Origin: Fibrobacterota bacterium
GTDB taxonomy: Bacteria; Fibrobacterota; Chitinivibrionia; Chitinivibrionales; FEN-1185
Assembly (NCBI GenBank): GCA_003165595.1
Contig: PLWQ01000033.1
Coordinates: 139,758-163,639, forward strand
Direction: 5' to 3'
DNA: 23,882 nucleotides
The notes beneath the pieces were generated by a model. That model ran no database searches. It was not told where the DNA came from and saw only the letters and a program-made list of their open reading frames with translations. This document shows, piece after piece, positions 14,487 to 23,742 of the stretch. How positions within the stretch are numbered: position 1 is the stretch's first letter; each line of letters begins with the position of its first letter. The position numbers and the translations under genes are program-made.

Positions 14487-17411
14487 TCACAGAAGCGTTT
14501 CACGCTTCACAGACACCTTTTCCTTTTCCGCTTTATCAAATGCTGCCGCGGAACCCACTATGGTGATGGCGCTGTGGGGGGTTTTGAGAATCGACTGCGC
14601 GGCGCCGGCAATTCCGCGGGCGGTAGCGGAGAGGACGCTGTCGCGGACTCGCTGCCGGTACTCCTTTGTGCGGCCGCACACAAGGGCCACGGTCTCGCCG
14701 AATCCCTTTTCGTGAGGGGTGCGCGGCGCGTCAAGGCGGCCGATGGTCCCTATAATGCTCTGGTCGACCGCCTCGGCCGGGAGCCCCGCGGCAGCCTCCG
14801 ACAGCCCCTTTTCGAAATGCGAAAGCGTCGAGACGAGATTGGGGTCGCGGTACGAGGCGCACGAAAATACCGGATTTCCGCCCGATACCATAGCCATGCC
14901 GCCGTAGGCGCCGCCTTCCACACGCACCTTGTCCCACAGGTAACCCGTGGATAGATTCCTGGACAAAAGGAGAAAATCGCCCGTTTGATCGGCCGACAGC
15001 CTTCCCAGGCTCCAAGACCGGGCAACGAAATTGACGGAAGAGCTTATTTCGATGCCGGTGCTGTCGGTCCGCTCCGCAAAATCAAGCGGGACGGGCGTCA
15101 CGGGCGTGCCGGGCAGCGCAGCAATAAGGGGTTCCAGCGCGGCAGCCGCTGGCCGGGGATCGTCGGCGGTAATGGAGACCGTGCACGCAGCGCACGACAC
15201 CACCATCGAATGCAGTTTCTTCATGGCCGCCGCCACATCCGACGGCGAGCTTGCCTGCACCAGACTGTCGAGGAACCGTAGCTGGGTGATGCCGCCGAGA
15301 ATCTCGTCGAGCCGGCGCGCCGGCGAGAGGCACGCGGACGAATGCGTCACCGCAAAAGAGTGTCCGCTGTCGATGACCGACGCGTTGAGATCGTTGCGCA
15401 TTTCGAACAGCACGTCTTTTATCTGCTTGACATTTGACATGTCTGGCTCAAGGAACATGTCGCGCAGTGTGCCCACAGTCTCGTCCAGGCGCGAGATAAG
15501 CGACTTTGCGTGAACAAAGGCGGCAAACACGAGTTCGCCGGAGTCAATCGAGGTTTCGCACACAATGGAGCTGCGGATCCCGCCGGTGGCAAGTGACACG
15601 CGCGTGGACATGTCCTCGTACGAGTGTCCGGCTGCGCCGCATCTGGTAAGGAGCTCCAGGTACAGGGGCAGGAACGGGAGCAAATCTCCGGGAATGCCCG
15701 TGCAATCGAACCCGATGTCGCAATACACGATGCCCGAGGAAAAGAGCGGATGCAGAAACGCCTCGGCGCGTGCGATCCGGGTCCGCTCGACCGGCACCTC
15801 CTGATTCCTGGGCGGCAAGTCCGATTTAGAAAGCTTCGGCAAGAGGGCAAGCGCTTCGGGCGGGGATGGTTTCTTCTGCTCGGCTATCAGGCGCTGCGTC
15901 TCGCCGAGGATACGCCGCCTGTCGCTTGCGGTGAAATGAGCGGAGAGCGCCGCGGCCTGCTGCTGGGACTGCGTTTCAAGTTGCTTGCCCATCGAAGAAG
16001 ACGCCCGTACGGTAATAAGGAGCCGATGCGGATTGCGAAGGAGCATCTCGCCGATCTTGTCGGCAAACCATCCGCAGCCTTTATCTTTCTCCATGCGGAC
16101 AACCGACAGCGGCTTTTCGAATGCAAGATGCGCCAGCGGGTCGCCGCCGTAGAGCCACGAGCGGTAGCACCGCTCGGCCAGCTGCAAGTTATAGGGGAAC
16201 CTCCCCGCGTCCGAAATTTCCCGGAGACGAAACTCCACTTGGCGTATGGCGCCTTCGAGCAGACGTTCGTCGAGGCCGCCCTCTATTTCCTTCTGAAGCG
16301 TGGATAGCACGAGCGCCTCGACGGCATCGGCATGCTCGGGCTTACCTTTCCGTAAACCAACACAGAACATGCCATCGATGAATTCGTTTTGGAATCCGCA
16401 GATGTCGTCGAGATCCTCGCCCAGGCCGGAGTCGATGAGTGCGCGTTTGAGCGGGCTGCTCTCGGTAGCCATCAGATAGCGGTACAGGATCCGGCCCAGC
16501 AGGGACGACAACGGATCCAACGAAAGGCCGAATTTCCATGCGACGGCAACCGTGGCCAACCCATCGTCCTGTTCCGGTGCAGGCGCGTCGATGAGAGCGC
16601 GGCGCGGCGAGGTCCAGTCGGGCTGCGGGACAATCTCTGCAATGGGGGACGGTCTTTCGAAAGCACCGAGATACTTTTCGTTCAAAAACCGCAGGGTTTT
16701 TTCCGATGGAATGTTTCCGTACAGAAAAACGAGCGAATTTGACGGATGATAATACCGGGCGTGAAAATCCTTGAACCGCTCGTACGTAAGATCGGTAATG
16801 TGCTGGGGCTCTCCGCCGCTCTCGAAGAAATAGGAGGTGTCGGGGAACAGAAGTGACACGGTTTTGCGTTCCACATGACTTGCGAAATCGGAAAAGACGC
16901 CTTTCATCTCGTTGTACACGATGCCCTTGATCCCCACCGCGCCGTCCTCCGATTCCAGATCGAAGTGCCATCCTTCCTGACGGAACGTGTTTGGTGTGAG
17001 CAGGGGAAAGAACACCGCGTCGCAATACACGTGAACGAGGTTGAAGAAATCGGCCTCAACCTGGCTCGACACGGGATAGACGGTCTTGTCCGGATACGTG
17101 AGGGCGTTGAGAAACGTCTGGAGCGAGCCTTTCAGGAGTTCCTGAAACGGGTCCTTGAGAGGAAACGAGCGCGATCCGCCCAGCACCGAATGTTCGAGGA
17201 TATGCGGTGCGCCTGTGCTGTCGGACACGGGGGTCCGAAATGCAATTGAAAACAGGTTGTTCGGGTCGTCGTTGTACAGATGCAGCAGGCGAACGCCGGT
17301 TTTCTCATGCGTAAAAACGAATGCGGTGCTGCGGAGCTCCGGAACATGCTGCACCCGTTCGAGAAGAAAGCCCGCGCATCGCTGCGAGACCGTAAGGTCG
17401 TCCTGGGTCAT
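14487..17411 (-). CDS. M16C-family metalloprotease (presequence protease-like)
   Basis: This is a 974-residue single-chain zinc peptidase of the PreP/Cym1 type, which degrades unstructured peptides inside a closed chamber. The inverted zinc motif is HILEH (70-74), with the third ligand Glu168 in YNEMKGVFSD. DPFQELLKGSLQTFLNALTY and FRQEGWHF are strongly conserved PreP signatures. The second half is the inactive M16C-associated half. No signal peptide is seen, so it is probably cytoplasmic. The ATG at 17411 has AAAGGA 8 bases upstream and starts 19 bases after the transglutaminase gene stop, so the two form an operon. The native substrate is unknown; clearance of signal peptides or other small peptides is a family-based guess. 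Confidence 0.93.
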   Translation of the reverse strand: MTQDDLTVSQRCAGFLLERVQHVPELRSTAFVFTHEKTGVRLLHLYNDDPNNLFSIAFRTPVSDSTGAPHILEHSVLGGSRSFPLKDPFQELLKGSLQTFLNALTYPDKTVYPVSSQVEADFFNLVHVYCDAVFFPLLTPNTFRQEGWHFDLESEDGAVGIKGIVYNEMKGVFSDFASHVERKTVSLLFPDTSYFFESGGEPQHITDLTYERFKDFHARYYHPSNSLVFLYGNIPSEKTLRFLNEKYLGAFERPSPIAEIVPQPDWTSPRRALIDAPAPEQDDGLATVAVAWKFGLSLDPLSSLLGRILYRYLMATESSPLKRALIDSGLGEDLDDICGFQNEFIDGMFCVGLRKGKPEHADAVEALVLSTLQKEIEGGLDERLLEGAIRQVEFRLREISDAGRFPYNLQLAERCYRSWLYGGDPLAHLAFEKPLSVVRMEKDKGCGWFADKIGEMLLRNPHRLLITVRASSSMGKQLETQSQQQAAALSAHFTASDRRRILGETQRLIAEQKKPSPPEALALLPKLSKSDLPPRNQEVPVERTRIARAEAFLHPLFSSGIVYCDIGFDCTGIPGDLLPFLPLYLELLTRCGAAGHSYEDMSTRVSLATGGIRSSIVCETSIDSGELVFAAFVHAKSLISRLDETVGTLRDMFLEPDMSNVKQIKDVLFEMRNDLNASVIDSGHSFAVTHSSACLSPARRLDEILGGITQLRFLDSLVQASSPSDVAAAMKKLHSMVVSCAACTVSITADDPRPAAAALEPLIAALPGTPVTPVPLDFAERTDSTGIEISSSVNFVARSWSLGRLSADQTGDFLLLSRNLSTGYLWDKVRVEGGAYGGMAMVSGGNPVFSCASYRDPNLVSTLSHFEKGLSEAAAGLPAEAVDQSIIGTIGRLDAPRTPHEKGFGETVALVCGRTKEYRQRVRDSVLSATARGIAGAAQSILKTPHSAITIVGSAAAFDKAEKEKVSVKRETLL

Positions 17412-17430
17412 TGGAGGTTCCTTTCAAAAA

Positions 17431-20400
17431 TCACCGGGTAGAGAACAACAGTTGCACCGCGTCGGCCTTGCTCACCGCATTGAGGAAGGTCTTGAGACGG
17501 CCGTAGTCCGACGGCAGCAGCATCGTGTCGAAATGCATGATGGCTTTTCTTTTGTAAACAATTGAATTTCCCGACTGCTTGAAATCCAGCCGGTAGGAGC
17601 CGAAGGGCGAATCGACCGACACGTTGTCGGGCAGGCCAACGGGCCGCCACGAGGCCGGAAAGGTCAGCTCGCCGGAAAGCTCGCACGAGGAAACGTCGAA
17701 CCAGGCCTGCGCCATGTCGATCGGGAGCCGGCGTTTTTCCTCGGCCGGGTACTGGTTGGGTTCGATGATGTCGGGCAGATGAAGGGGAAAAATTGCCGTG
17801 GCGCCGCTCAGGGTAACGGTGTTTCTCGCCGTGCTTGCGTAAAAGTATTCCACGGTGTCGCTCACCGAATTTTCACCCCTTACGGAAAACGAGTCGAGCG
17901 TGAGATCGGGATAGGAGCGAGCAAGCGTCTGGTGAAGGGTTGCCTTGCGTTTTTCGTCGGAGAGAAATCTGAAATCGTCACGGAAGTCCCCTGCGTAAAC
18001 GCCGGTCCTTACGGTGCGAATGCTTTCCCGGAGCGTGCCCTTGTCGTCGAGGGCCGAGGAAACGGTACGTTGCCTGATCCGGTTCTCGGGCTTATCAAAG
18101 GGCAGGATGATCGTGTTCGTGGTGGCGGGACGGATGATAAGCGCCATGGCGCCCTGGTCTTGCCTCGGCAGCGTAGTGAGGGGCAGGTTGTTGTCGGTAC
18201 AGTCGAGAAAGCGGTCGGCGCCGTTGATAGTGTAGCACAGGATGCAGTGGTTGAAGTTGGGGCCCACAAACGCCTGATCGGAGAAGAGCCGGACACCCGT
18301 GTTGACGAGCACGAGACTTGAGGGGATTTTGGCGCGGTCGAGCAGGCTCTTGCCCAGCGAGGCCATGTCCTTGCAGTCACCGATCTTGGTGGCGAGCACG
18401 TCGCGCGCGTCCTGCGGGATCCAGCCGCTCTGGCGGAAGGGGACATAGCTGTAGCGTATAGTGCCGGTAATGTAGTCGTGGACCCGGGCGACCTTGGATT
18501 GCGGTGTGGCACAGCCGGCAAAAAGAGAATCGGCAAGCGCGCCGAGTTCGAGTGAGTTGTCGAGCTTGTGGCGCGTGAGGTCCTCGTACCATTTCGCGAT
18601 ATCTGCCCAGCCGGCGAAGGTGGAATAGGTCACCATCTGTTTACGCGGCCAGTCGGTGGCCATAAACGATTCGTCAAGCACGTTCCTGTATGCGGGACCA
18701 ACGAACTGCGTAACGCGGTAGTCGCCGCTGTTGACCGTGCTCACCGCAATGGCGTCGCCGAAGATTGTATGCGGTATCGTGTCTTTGAGAGGGGTAATAA
18801 GCCGCAGCCGGTTGTCGAGGGTGGGAAGACCGAGCGCGAAATCCTGGCTTCCGTAAACCTGGTCGGCCATTTTCCCCGTGTAGAAATTCTTGAGGGACCA
18901 TTCGAGCACGATGCAGTCGCCGGGCTGGAGCGACTTGAACACGATCTTGTTGTCTTCCACGTCGGCCTGCACCTGGGACCCGTTGCCCCGGTACGAAACG
19001 GCCCGCGCAACATTGAGCACCTGGAAATAGCCGTTGTATTCGATATCGCGTTCTTTCCATGTGTCAATTGCTTTCTGGGTGGCAAGGTACACCACCAGAA
19101 AATTCCGCTCGCGCGAGCAGTGGCTGGGATAGTAGAACACGTCGCTGATCCGCGACAGAACGGCGCCGTTCTCGTGGCTGCGGTACTGCCAGCCCGCGGC
19201 TGCTTTGAAGATGCTGTCGACCGACGGCAGCGGCACGAGGGACTCCAGCGGCGGCTTGCCTTCGAGCCCGCGCAGGTTTTCCCAGGCGTTAAAATCGTTG
19301 CTGGTGAAATTTATTGCATCCGTAAACGTTTTTCTCGCAGCCTGTGTATTTCCCAGGGAAACCAGTATGTTGCCTTTTAGATTGAGCGCGTCGGCGTCGG
19401 CGGGTCGTACCGACAGCGATCGATCGATATATTTTTGCGCGAGGTCGAATTTCTTTGCGGAATAATTCAAGTTTGCAAGGTAATAGTACAGGTCCGCGTC
19501 GTTCGGGGAGTACCTGAGACTTTCAAGGATAATTCTGGTGGCCTTGGCTAGGTCGCCTTCTTTTACGGCAAGCGATGCAAGCGCCTTGTACATTGATGCG
19601 TTGGTTCGCTGGCGTTTAAGGAAATCGCTCAGCAGTGTTTCGGCTTTCCTGGTTTGCCCTTGCTCCGTGTAAATCCCTGTGAGAACGGTGAGCGCGTTTT
19701 CGTCGAGAGCAGATTCCTTTTCCAATTGGGCAACCACCCGGAGCGCTTCCGCGCTGTTCTCCTGCTGGATGGCGGCGGAAATCCTGGCAACGAGAGCGGC
19801 AGTGGTATGTGCGAATTCTTTGGGCGAGGAATCAAGGAATTCCAATGATTTTCCCGCTTCCGATGTCCGGGACACCGTGTGAAGTTCATTTTCCCAGGCC
19901 TCGAAATTGAGCCGGCAAAGGGCATAGGCAGTCTTGAGTTCGGTTTCGCCTTCGGTGTACTTTTTGGACCGCAGGAGCGACTCGCTGTAGAGATCGTGCC
20001 ACAAACTGCTTTTGGGGAATTTCTTCAGATATGCCGCGGCCAGCACCTGCCCATCGTCGAACCGCTCCGTGCCGTTGTAGGTATGCATCAGCAGGACGGC
20101 CGCATCCATGTCGCCGGCGTCGGCGGCCAGCCGGCCCGAAAGCACGCGGATAATGGAATCCACAAGAGGCGACGGGGCCCCTGCGGCAAACGCCTGCACG
20201 GCGGCAAGGGGCGCGGCCGGGTTCGTGGAAAAGGCAAGATTTTTGACGGGTCTGTAGTTTTTGTCAAGAAAACGGACAAGGAAATTCGAAAGCTTTTCCG
20301 AACCGTCCAAACGATTTGACCATTCGTGGCAGAGCTTGAGCAGCAGCGGATTGTCGCCCTTGTGCAGCGTTATCTTCTGCATGAACACGTCGGCGCCGGT

Positions 20401-21234
20401 GTTTCTATACACCGAGTCGGCAAGGACGCACGACCCGTTGAGGAAGACCTTGAACGATCCGGACGCGCCGAAAGAAAGAAACGCCTCCTGTGTTTCGCTG
20501 CTTGACACAGTGCAATAAAAATAGTGGACGGCGTTACGGGCCTCGGAATGATGTTCGGTGAATATCCATCCGGTGTACGCGGTATTGTCGATCGGATTCC
20601 ATTGTGCGAGGTTCCCGTCCTTGCCCGGATAGGTTTTCGAAAAAGCAATTTCGGATTCCGGAGGGTATGCCTTGTTGTACCCGGAATTGGAAATATTGTC
20701 GAACGGGCCGATAAACATCCATTTCCGTATGACGCCCGTCTCGTTTATGAGGCGGCTGGCGGCTCGCAGGTCTCCGTCGTTTGCATACCGGTCGGCGAGC
20801 AGATCGCTCATTTCACCGGAAAACAGCCCCGGATTCCTTGTGAGGTCCCCGAGCAGGCGGTATCCATCCCGCATGCGGTATCCCTCGGCGGACCTCCCGA
20901 ACACATAGGCATTGAGTATGCCCGCCGAGAACAGTGCAACGTTGTTGTCAGCGATGCCGCTCTTGAGAAAAAAGGCGGCTGCATCGGTCGTGCGTCCCAT
21001 GAACCGTGATGCCTCGGAAATGCCCCGATAGGCCTCGCCGCTCACTGCCTTGTCCCGGTCGCCGGTATTTGCGAGAAACAGGTTGATTGCTTCTTGCGGC
21101 TTATTGTCAAGCAGCAGTTTCCAGGCCCGGTCGTTGGGATTGGCGACAACGAGAACTTGGATGAGACAGACGAGAATGCCTGCGATGCATGGAAGGAAAG
21201 AGCGGCGACTGGAGATTCCCGGGTGTGCGTTCAT
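17431..21234 (-). CDS. Secreted TPR / DUF3857 / transglutaminase-like multidomain protein
   Basis: The 1267-residue protein has a signal peptide (1-31). A segment starting RKWMFIGPFDN (170-180) looks like a galactose-binding/PA14-style beta domain and extends to about residue 330. TPR-like helices follow (about 340-650; repeats such as DADLYYYLANLNYSAKKFD), then a DUF3857-type beta domain (about 700-870). The transglutaminase-like core has the triad Cys954 (GDCKDMA), His996 (FNHCIL) and Asp1011 (FLDCTD), and a C-terminal beta region follows. DUF3857-transglutaminase proteins are common in Bacteroidota and related groups but biochemically poorly known; cross-linking or peptidase activity at the envelope is possible. 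GAGGGG lies just before the ATG at 21234. It is the first gene of a unit with the M16C protease. Confidence 0.9.
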   Translation of the reverse strand: MNAHPGISSRRSFLPCIAGILVCLIQVLVVANPNDRAWKLLLDNKPQEAINLFLANTGDRDKAVSGEAYRGISEASRFMGRTTDAAAFFLKSGIADNNVALFSAGILNAYVFGRSAEGYRMRDGYRLLGDLTRNPGLFSGEMSDLLADRYANDGDLRAASRLINETGVIRKWMFIGPFDNISNSGYNKAYPPESEIAFSKTYPGKDGNLAQWNPIDNTAYTGWIFTEHHSEARNAVHYFYCTVSSSETQEAFLSFGASGSFKVFLNGSCVLADSVYRNTGADVFMQKITLHKGDNPLLLKLCHEWSNRLDGSEKLSNFLVRFLDKNYRPVKNLAFSTNPAAPLAAVQAFAAGAPSPLVDSIIRVLSGRLAADAGDMDAAVLLMHTYNGTERFDDGQVLAAAYLKKFPKSSLWHDLYSESLLRSKKYTEGETELKTAYALCRLNFEAWENELHTVSRTSEAGKSLEFLDSSPKEFAHTTAALVARISAAIQQENSAEALRVVAQLEKESALDENALTVLTGIYTEQGQTRKAETLLSDFLKRQRTNASMYKALASLAVKEGDLAKATRIILESLRYSPNDADLYYYLANLNYSAKKFDLAQKYIDRSLSVRPADADALNLKGNILVSLGNTQAARKTFTDAINFTSNDFNAWENLRGLEGKPPLESLVPLPSVDSIFKAAAGWQYRSHENGAVLSRISDVFYYPSHCSRERNFLVVYLATQKAIDTWKERDIEYNGYFQVLNVARAVSYRGNGSQVQADVEDNKIVFKSLQPGDCIVLEWSLKNFYTGKMADQVYGSQDFALGLPTLDNRLRLITPLKDTIPHTIFGDAIAVSTVNSGDYRVTQFVGPAYRNVLDESFMATDWPRKQMVTYSTFAGWADIAKWYEDLTRHKLDNSLELGALADSLFAGCATPQSKVARVHDYITGTIRYSYVPFRQSGWIPQDARDVLATKIGDCKDMASLGKSLLDRAKIPSSLVLVNTGVRLFSDQAFVGPNFNHCILCYTINGADRFLDCTDNNLPLTTLPRQDQGAMALIIRPATTNTIILPFDKPENRIRQRTVSSALDDKGTLRESIRTVRTGVYAGDFRDDFRFLSDEKRKATLHQTLARSYPDLTLDSFSVRGENSVSDTVEYFYASTARNTVTLSGATAIFPLHLPDIIEPNQYPAEEKRRLPIDMAQAWFDVSSCELSGELTFPASWRPVGLPDNVSVDSPFGSYRLDFKQSGNSIVYKRKAIMHFDTMLLPSDYGRLKTFLNAVSKADAVQLLFSTR

Positions 21235-21619
21235 GACCCCTCGTTCGAAATCGGTGTGAACAAGAAACTCGCCAAAGCGAACACAGTAGTGTAAAAAAAA
21301 TACTCCATACCCGGGAGCGGTTCGAGCTATTAATGCCGAAGCGGGTACGATGGTGCGGCCGTGAGGTTACGCCGCGTGTCCGGCAGACGGGTATGCCCCG
21401 GCCATCTGATGTATATTATTGCGGCAAGTCAACCCGAAAAGATTGAAAGACCTCGCAGCAAGCTGCGAGGCATCTTTCCATCCTATGGAATGAAAACGTA
21501 CTTATAGTCGCTCGCTAGCCCGAAGCAGAGCTTCGAGGACCGCGATTACGACCGGATGTACACCCCAGTGAGCAGCCTGCAACGCGCTCGTTATGGGATT
21601 CAGGCGAAAGGACGTCCCT
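21235..21619. other. Intergenic region between divergent genes, with clustered hairpins
   Basis: No coding region is evident in these 385 bases. They separate the divergent transglutaminase and alaA genes and so should hold both promoters, but I see no convincing -35/-10 pair on either strand. An eight-base A-run lies at 21293-21300, and the hairpin cluster at 21445-21535 fills the middle. Confidence 0.6.
21445..21535. repeat. Three clustered perfect hairpins, REP-like
   Basis: CCTCGCAGC-AA-GCTGCGAGG (21451-21470) is a perfect 9-base inverted repeat, flanked by pairing GAAAGA/TCTTTC. TTCCAT-CCT-ATGGAA (21476-21490) follows, then CGAAGC-AGA-GCTTCG (21521-21535). The first hairpin overlaps the second by three bases, so alternative folds are possible. 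The wording resembles intergenic hairpin repeats seen across genomes, but only one copy is in this window. Confidence 0.6.
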
Positions 21620-22837
21620 ATGCCGAAGTATCAAAAATCAAGCAAGCTCGACAACGTCCTGTACGATATACGCGGGCCGGTGCCGCGGGAAGCGAAACGG
21701 ATGGAGGAGGAGGAAGGTCTCCAGATCATCAAGCTGAACATCGGCAACCCGGCTCCCTTCGGTCTCTTTGCCCCCGACGAGATCGTTCACGACATGATCC
21801 GCAACCTTCCGGCCACCGAGGGGTACAGCGACTCGAAAGGCCTGTTCTCAGCTCGCAAGGCAATCATGCAATATTACCAGCAGAAGCAGATCCCGGACGT
21901 CGACATAGAAGACATCTACACGGGCAACGGCGTGAGCGAACTGGTGGTGATGGTGATGCAGTGCCTGTGCAACAGCGGCAACGAGGTACTCATTCCCGCG
22001 CCCGACTATCCGCTGTGGACCGCAGCCGTCAATCTGGCGGGCGGCAAGGCCGTGCATTACCTGTGCGACGAGGAATCGGGCTGGTTGCCTGATGTCAATG
22101 ATTTGCGGAAAAAAATATCCCCGAACACCAAGGGCATCGTGGTGATAAACCCGAACAACCCCACGGGCGCCCTGTATCCCAGAGAGGTGTTGCAGCAGAT
22201 CGTCGATCTTGCGAGGGAGCACGGGCTTATCGTCTTCTCGGACGAAATCTACGACAAGATCCTCTACGATGGCGCAGAGCATGTGTCAATCGCGACCCTG
22301 GCCGACGACGTGCTGTTCATCACCATGAGCGGCCTGTCGAAAACCTACCGCATCGCCGGGTTCCGCGCCGGGTGGATGGTGGTGTCGGGCAACAAGAAGG
22401 CCGCCGCCGATTTCATAGAAGGCCTCGACATGCTGTCGTCGATGCGGCTGTGCAGCAACGTGCCCGCGCAGTCGATCATACAAACCGCGCTCGGCGGATA
22501 TCAGAGCATTGGCGACCTCATCGCGCCGGGCGGCAGGCTGTGGAGCCAGCGGGAAGCGTGCATGAACGCCGTTGCCACCATTCCCGGCTTATCGTGTGTA
22601 AAGCCGAGGGCGGCATTCTATGCGTTTCCGAAGCTCGACGTGAAGAAATTCAACATCACCGACGACGTGAAGTTCGCCTACGACCTGCTGCATGAGCAGC
22701 GTGTTCTCATCGTGCAGGGCACAGGGTTCAACTGGCCGAGGCCAGACCACTTCCGCATCGTGTTCCTGCCGAGGGCGGAAGAGTTGACCATTGCAATGGA
22801 TCGGATAGGGAAGTTCCTCACAACGTACAGGCAGTGA
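21620..22837 (+). CDS. alaA: Alanine aminotransferase AlaA-type (fold type I PLP enzyme)
   Basis: This enzyme is expected to interconvert pyruvate plus glutamate and alanine plus 2-oxoglutarate. The 405-residue protein matches E. coli AlaA almost block by block from memory: KSSKLDNVLYDIRGPV, KLNIGNPAPFGLFAPDEI, GNGVSEL, PAPDYPLWTAAV, NPNNPTGA, FSDEIYDKILYD, and SGLSKTYRIAGFRAGWMV with PLP Lys241, ending QGTGFNWPRPDHFRIVFLPR. The ATG at 21620 is chosen for GAAAGGA about 8 bases upstream and agreement with the E. coli N-terminus; an upstream ATG at 21593 lacks support. It stands alone, with non-coding DNA on the 5' side and a SET-domain gene after it. Confidence 0.95.
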   Translation: MPKYQKSSKLDNVLYDIRGPVPREAKRMEEEEGLQIIKLNIGNPAPFGLFAPDEIVHDMIRNLPATEGYSDSKGLFSARKAIMQYYQQKQIPDVDIEDIYTGNGVSELVVMVMQCLCNSGNEVLIPAPDYPLWTAAVNLAGGKAVHYLCDEESGWLPDVNDLRKKISPNTKGIVVINPNNPTGALYPREVLQQIVDLAREHGLIVFSDEIYDKILYDGAEHVSIATLADDVLFITMSGLSKTYRIAGFRAGWMVVSGNKKAAADFIEGLDMLSSMRLCSNVPAQSIIQTALGGYQSIGDLIAPGGRLWSQREACMNAVATIPGLSCVKPRAAFYAFPKLDVKKFNITDDVKFAYDLLHEQRVLIVQGTGFNWPRPDHFRIVFLPRAEELTIAMDRIGKFLTTYRQ

Positions 22838-22910
22838 GGGCGCTCCCTCTGCACCGGTCGGCTTGTGAAAAAAGCAATTTCCGGCCGTTTGGCTGATTGT
22901 GACAGGATGT

Positions 22911-23330
22911 ATGCTATCACCTTCGCAGAAAATTTACTGTGCACCTTCGAAAATCGAGAATGGGGGGCGCGGCATTTTTGCTGCTGTTGATATCGGGAAA
23001 GGCGAGCTTGTCGAACGCTGCCCCGTGATAATGATTGAAGAGGGGAATGTTGCGCTTTTGGAGCAGAGCGAGCTGCTCAATTACTATTTCTTATGGGGAG
23101 AGATGAATGAAAAAGGCGCGATATGTTTGGGATTCGGTTCTCTCTACAATCATTCCTACGAACCAAATGCCACCTATGAAAGGAATATCAAAGACCATAC
23201 TGTTGATTTTATCGCAATCAAGGGCATTGGAAAGGACGAGGAGATCACGGTAAATTACAATTATGGTGATTCAAACAACAAGAGACCCCTCTGGATAAAA
23301 TCGATAGAGTCTCCACGACGGGAAAACTGA
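22911..23330 (+). CDS. SET-domain protein (putative lysine methyltransferase)
   Basis: The 139-residue protein is a compact SET domain: GGRGIFAAVDIGKGELVE (18-35), the substrate/SAM-binding LYNHSYEPNATY (78-89; the family motif is NHSCxPN) and KDEEITVNYNYG (108-119), which supplies the late Tyr. SET proteins methylate lysines using SAM; in bacteria the substrates are mostly unknown. Motifs needed for SAM binding are present, so activity is plausible. ATG 22911 has AGGA 5 bases upstream; GTG 22899 would add four residues. The gene is visibly more AT-rich than the neighbouring genes and lies next to a transposase, suggesting acquisition by transfer. Confidence 0.85.
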   Translation: MLSPSQKIYCAPSKIENGGRGIFAAVDIGKGELVERCPVIMIEEGNVALLEQSELLNYYFLWGEMNEKGAICLGFGSLYNHSYEPNATYERNIKDHTVDFIAIKGIGKDEEITVNYNYGDSNNKRPLWIKSIESPRREN

Positions 23331-23368
23331 GCTTGCATATATCGATTCTCCCGTTGTCTTGAGTTTTT
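23318..23368 (+). terminator. Possible terminator after the SET-domain gene
   Basis: ACGGGA (23318-23323) can pair with TCCCGT (23349-23354) across a long loop, and TTGAGTTTTTC with a T-run at 23364-23368 follows. The stem is short and the loop is about 25 bases, so this is a weak call. Confidence 0.3.
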
Positions 23369-23742
23369 CTTAAGCATTCACAGTTGTCCGCAATTGTCAA
23401 CTATGACGCGTTTGATGTGTGCGCTGCGGGAACCGGGACCTCGAATTTTTCCCCCTTTCCAAGGGGGTGCGGAGCTTCGCCGCGAGGGGCTTCTGGGTTC
23501 TCTTGTCATTAAGATACGCTCCGGTGGTTGGGTTCGTCCAGATTTTTCCGGTAATCGCTTCATGGTCGCAAAAGCGTGGTGACGGCCGTCACACATTATT
23601 GCGGTTGTGGCATTTCTGCAACTGACTGATGATATGCCTGTTGGCCGGTAATGGCTTGAATTATCAGCCGATTGTGCAAAGCCGAGTTCCGCGGCACAGC
23701 ACTTGATTTCTTTCTCCGGTTTCACCACCCGGAGAACGTGTC
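23331..23742. other. Non-coding stretch with repeat debris and palindromes
   Basis: I see no real gene in these 412 bases. CCCCCTT-TCC-AAGGGGG (23451-23467) is a perfect hairpin of a wording common as dispersed intergenic repeats. GTGACGGCCGTCAC (23579-23592) is a perfect 14-base palindrome that could be an operator. CTCCGG/CCGGAG (23714-23734) forms a small hairpin just before the transposase start and includes its ribosome-binding site. Confidence 0.55.

Noticed and set aside
21318-21330. GGTTCGAGC resembling a tRNA T-loop
   Set aside because: The flanking bases do not form a T stem, and no anticodon or acceptor arm is present.
23378-23728. 116-codon minus-strand frame
   Set aside because: It reads through common intergenic repeat wording and palindromes, with no domain and no ribosome-binding support.
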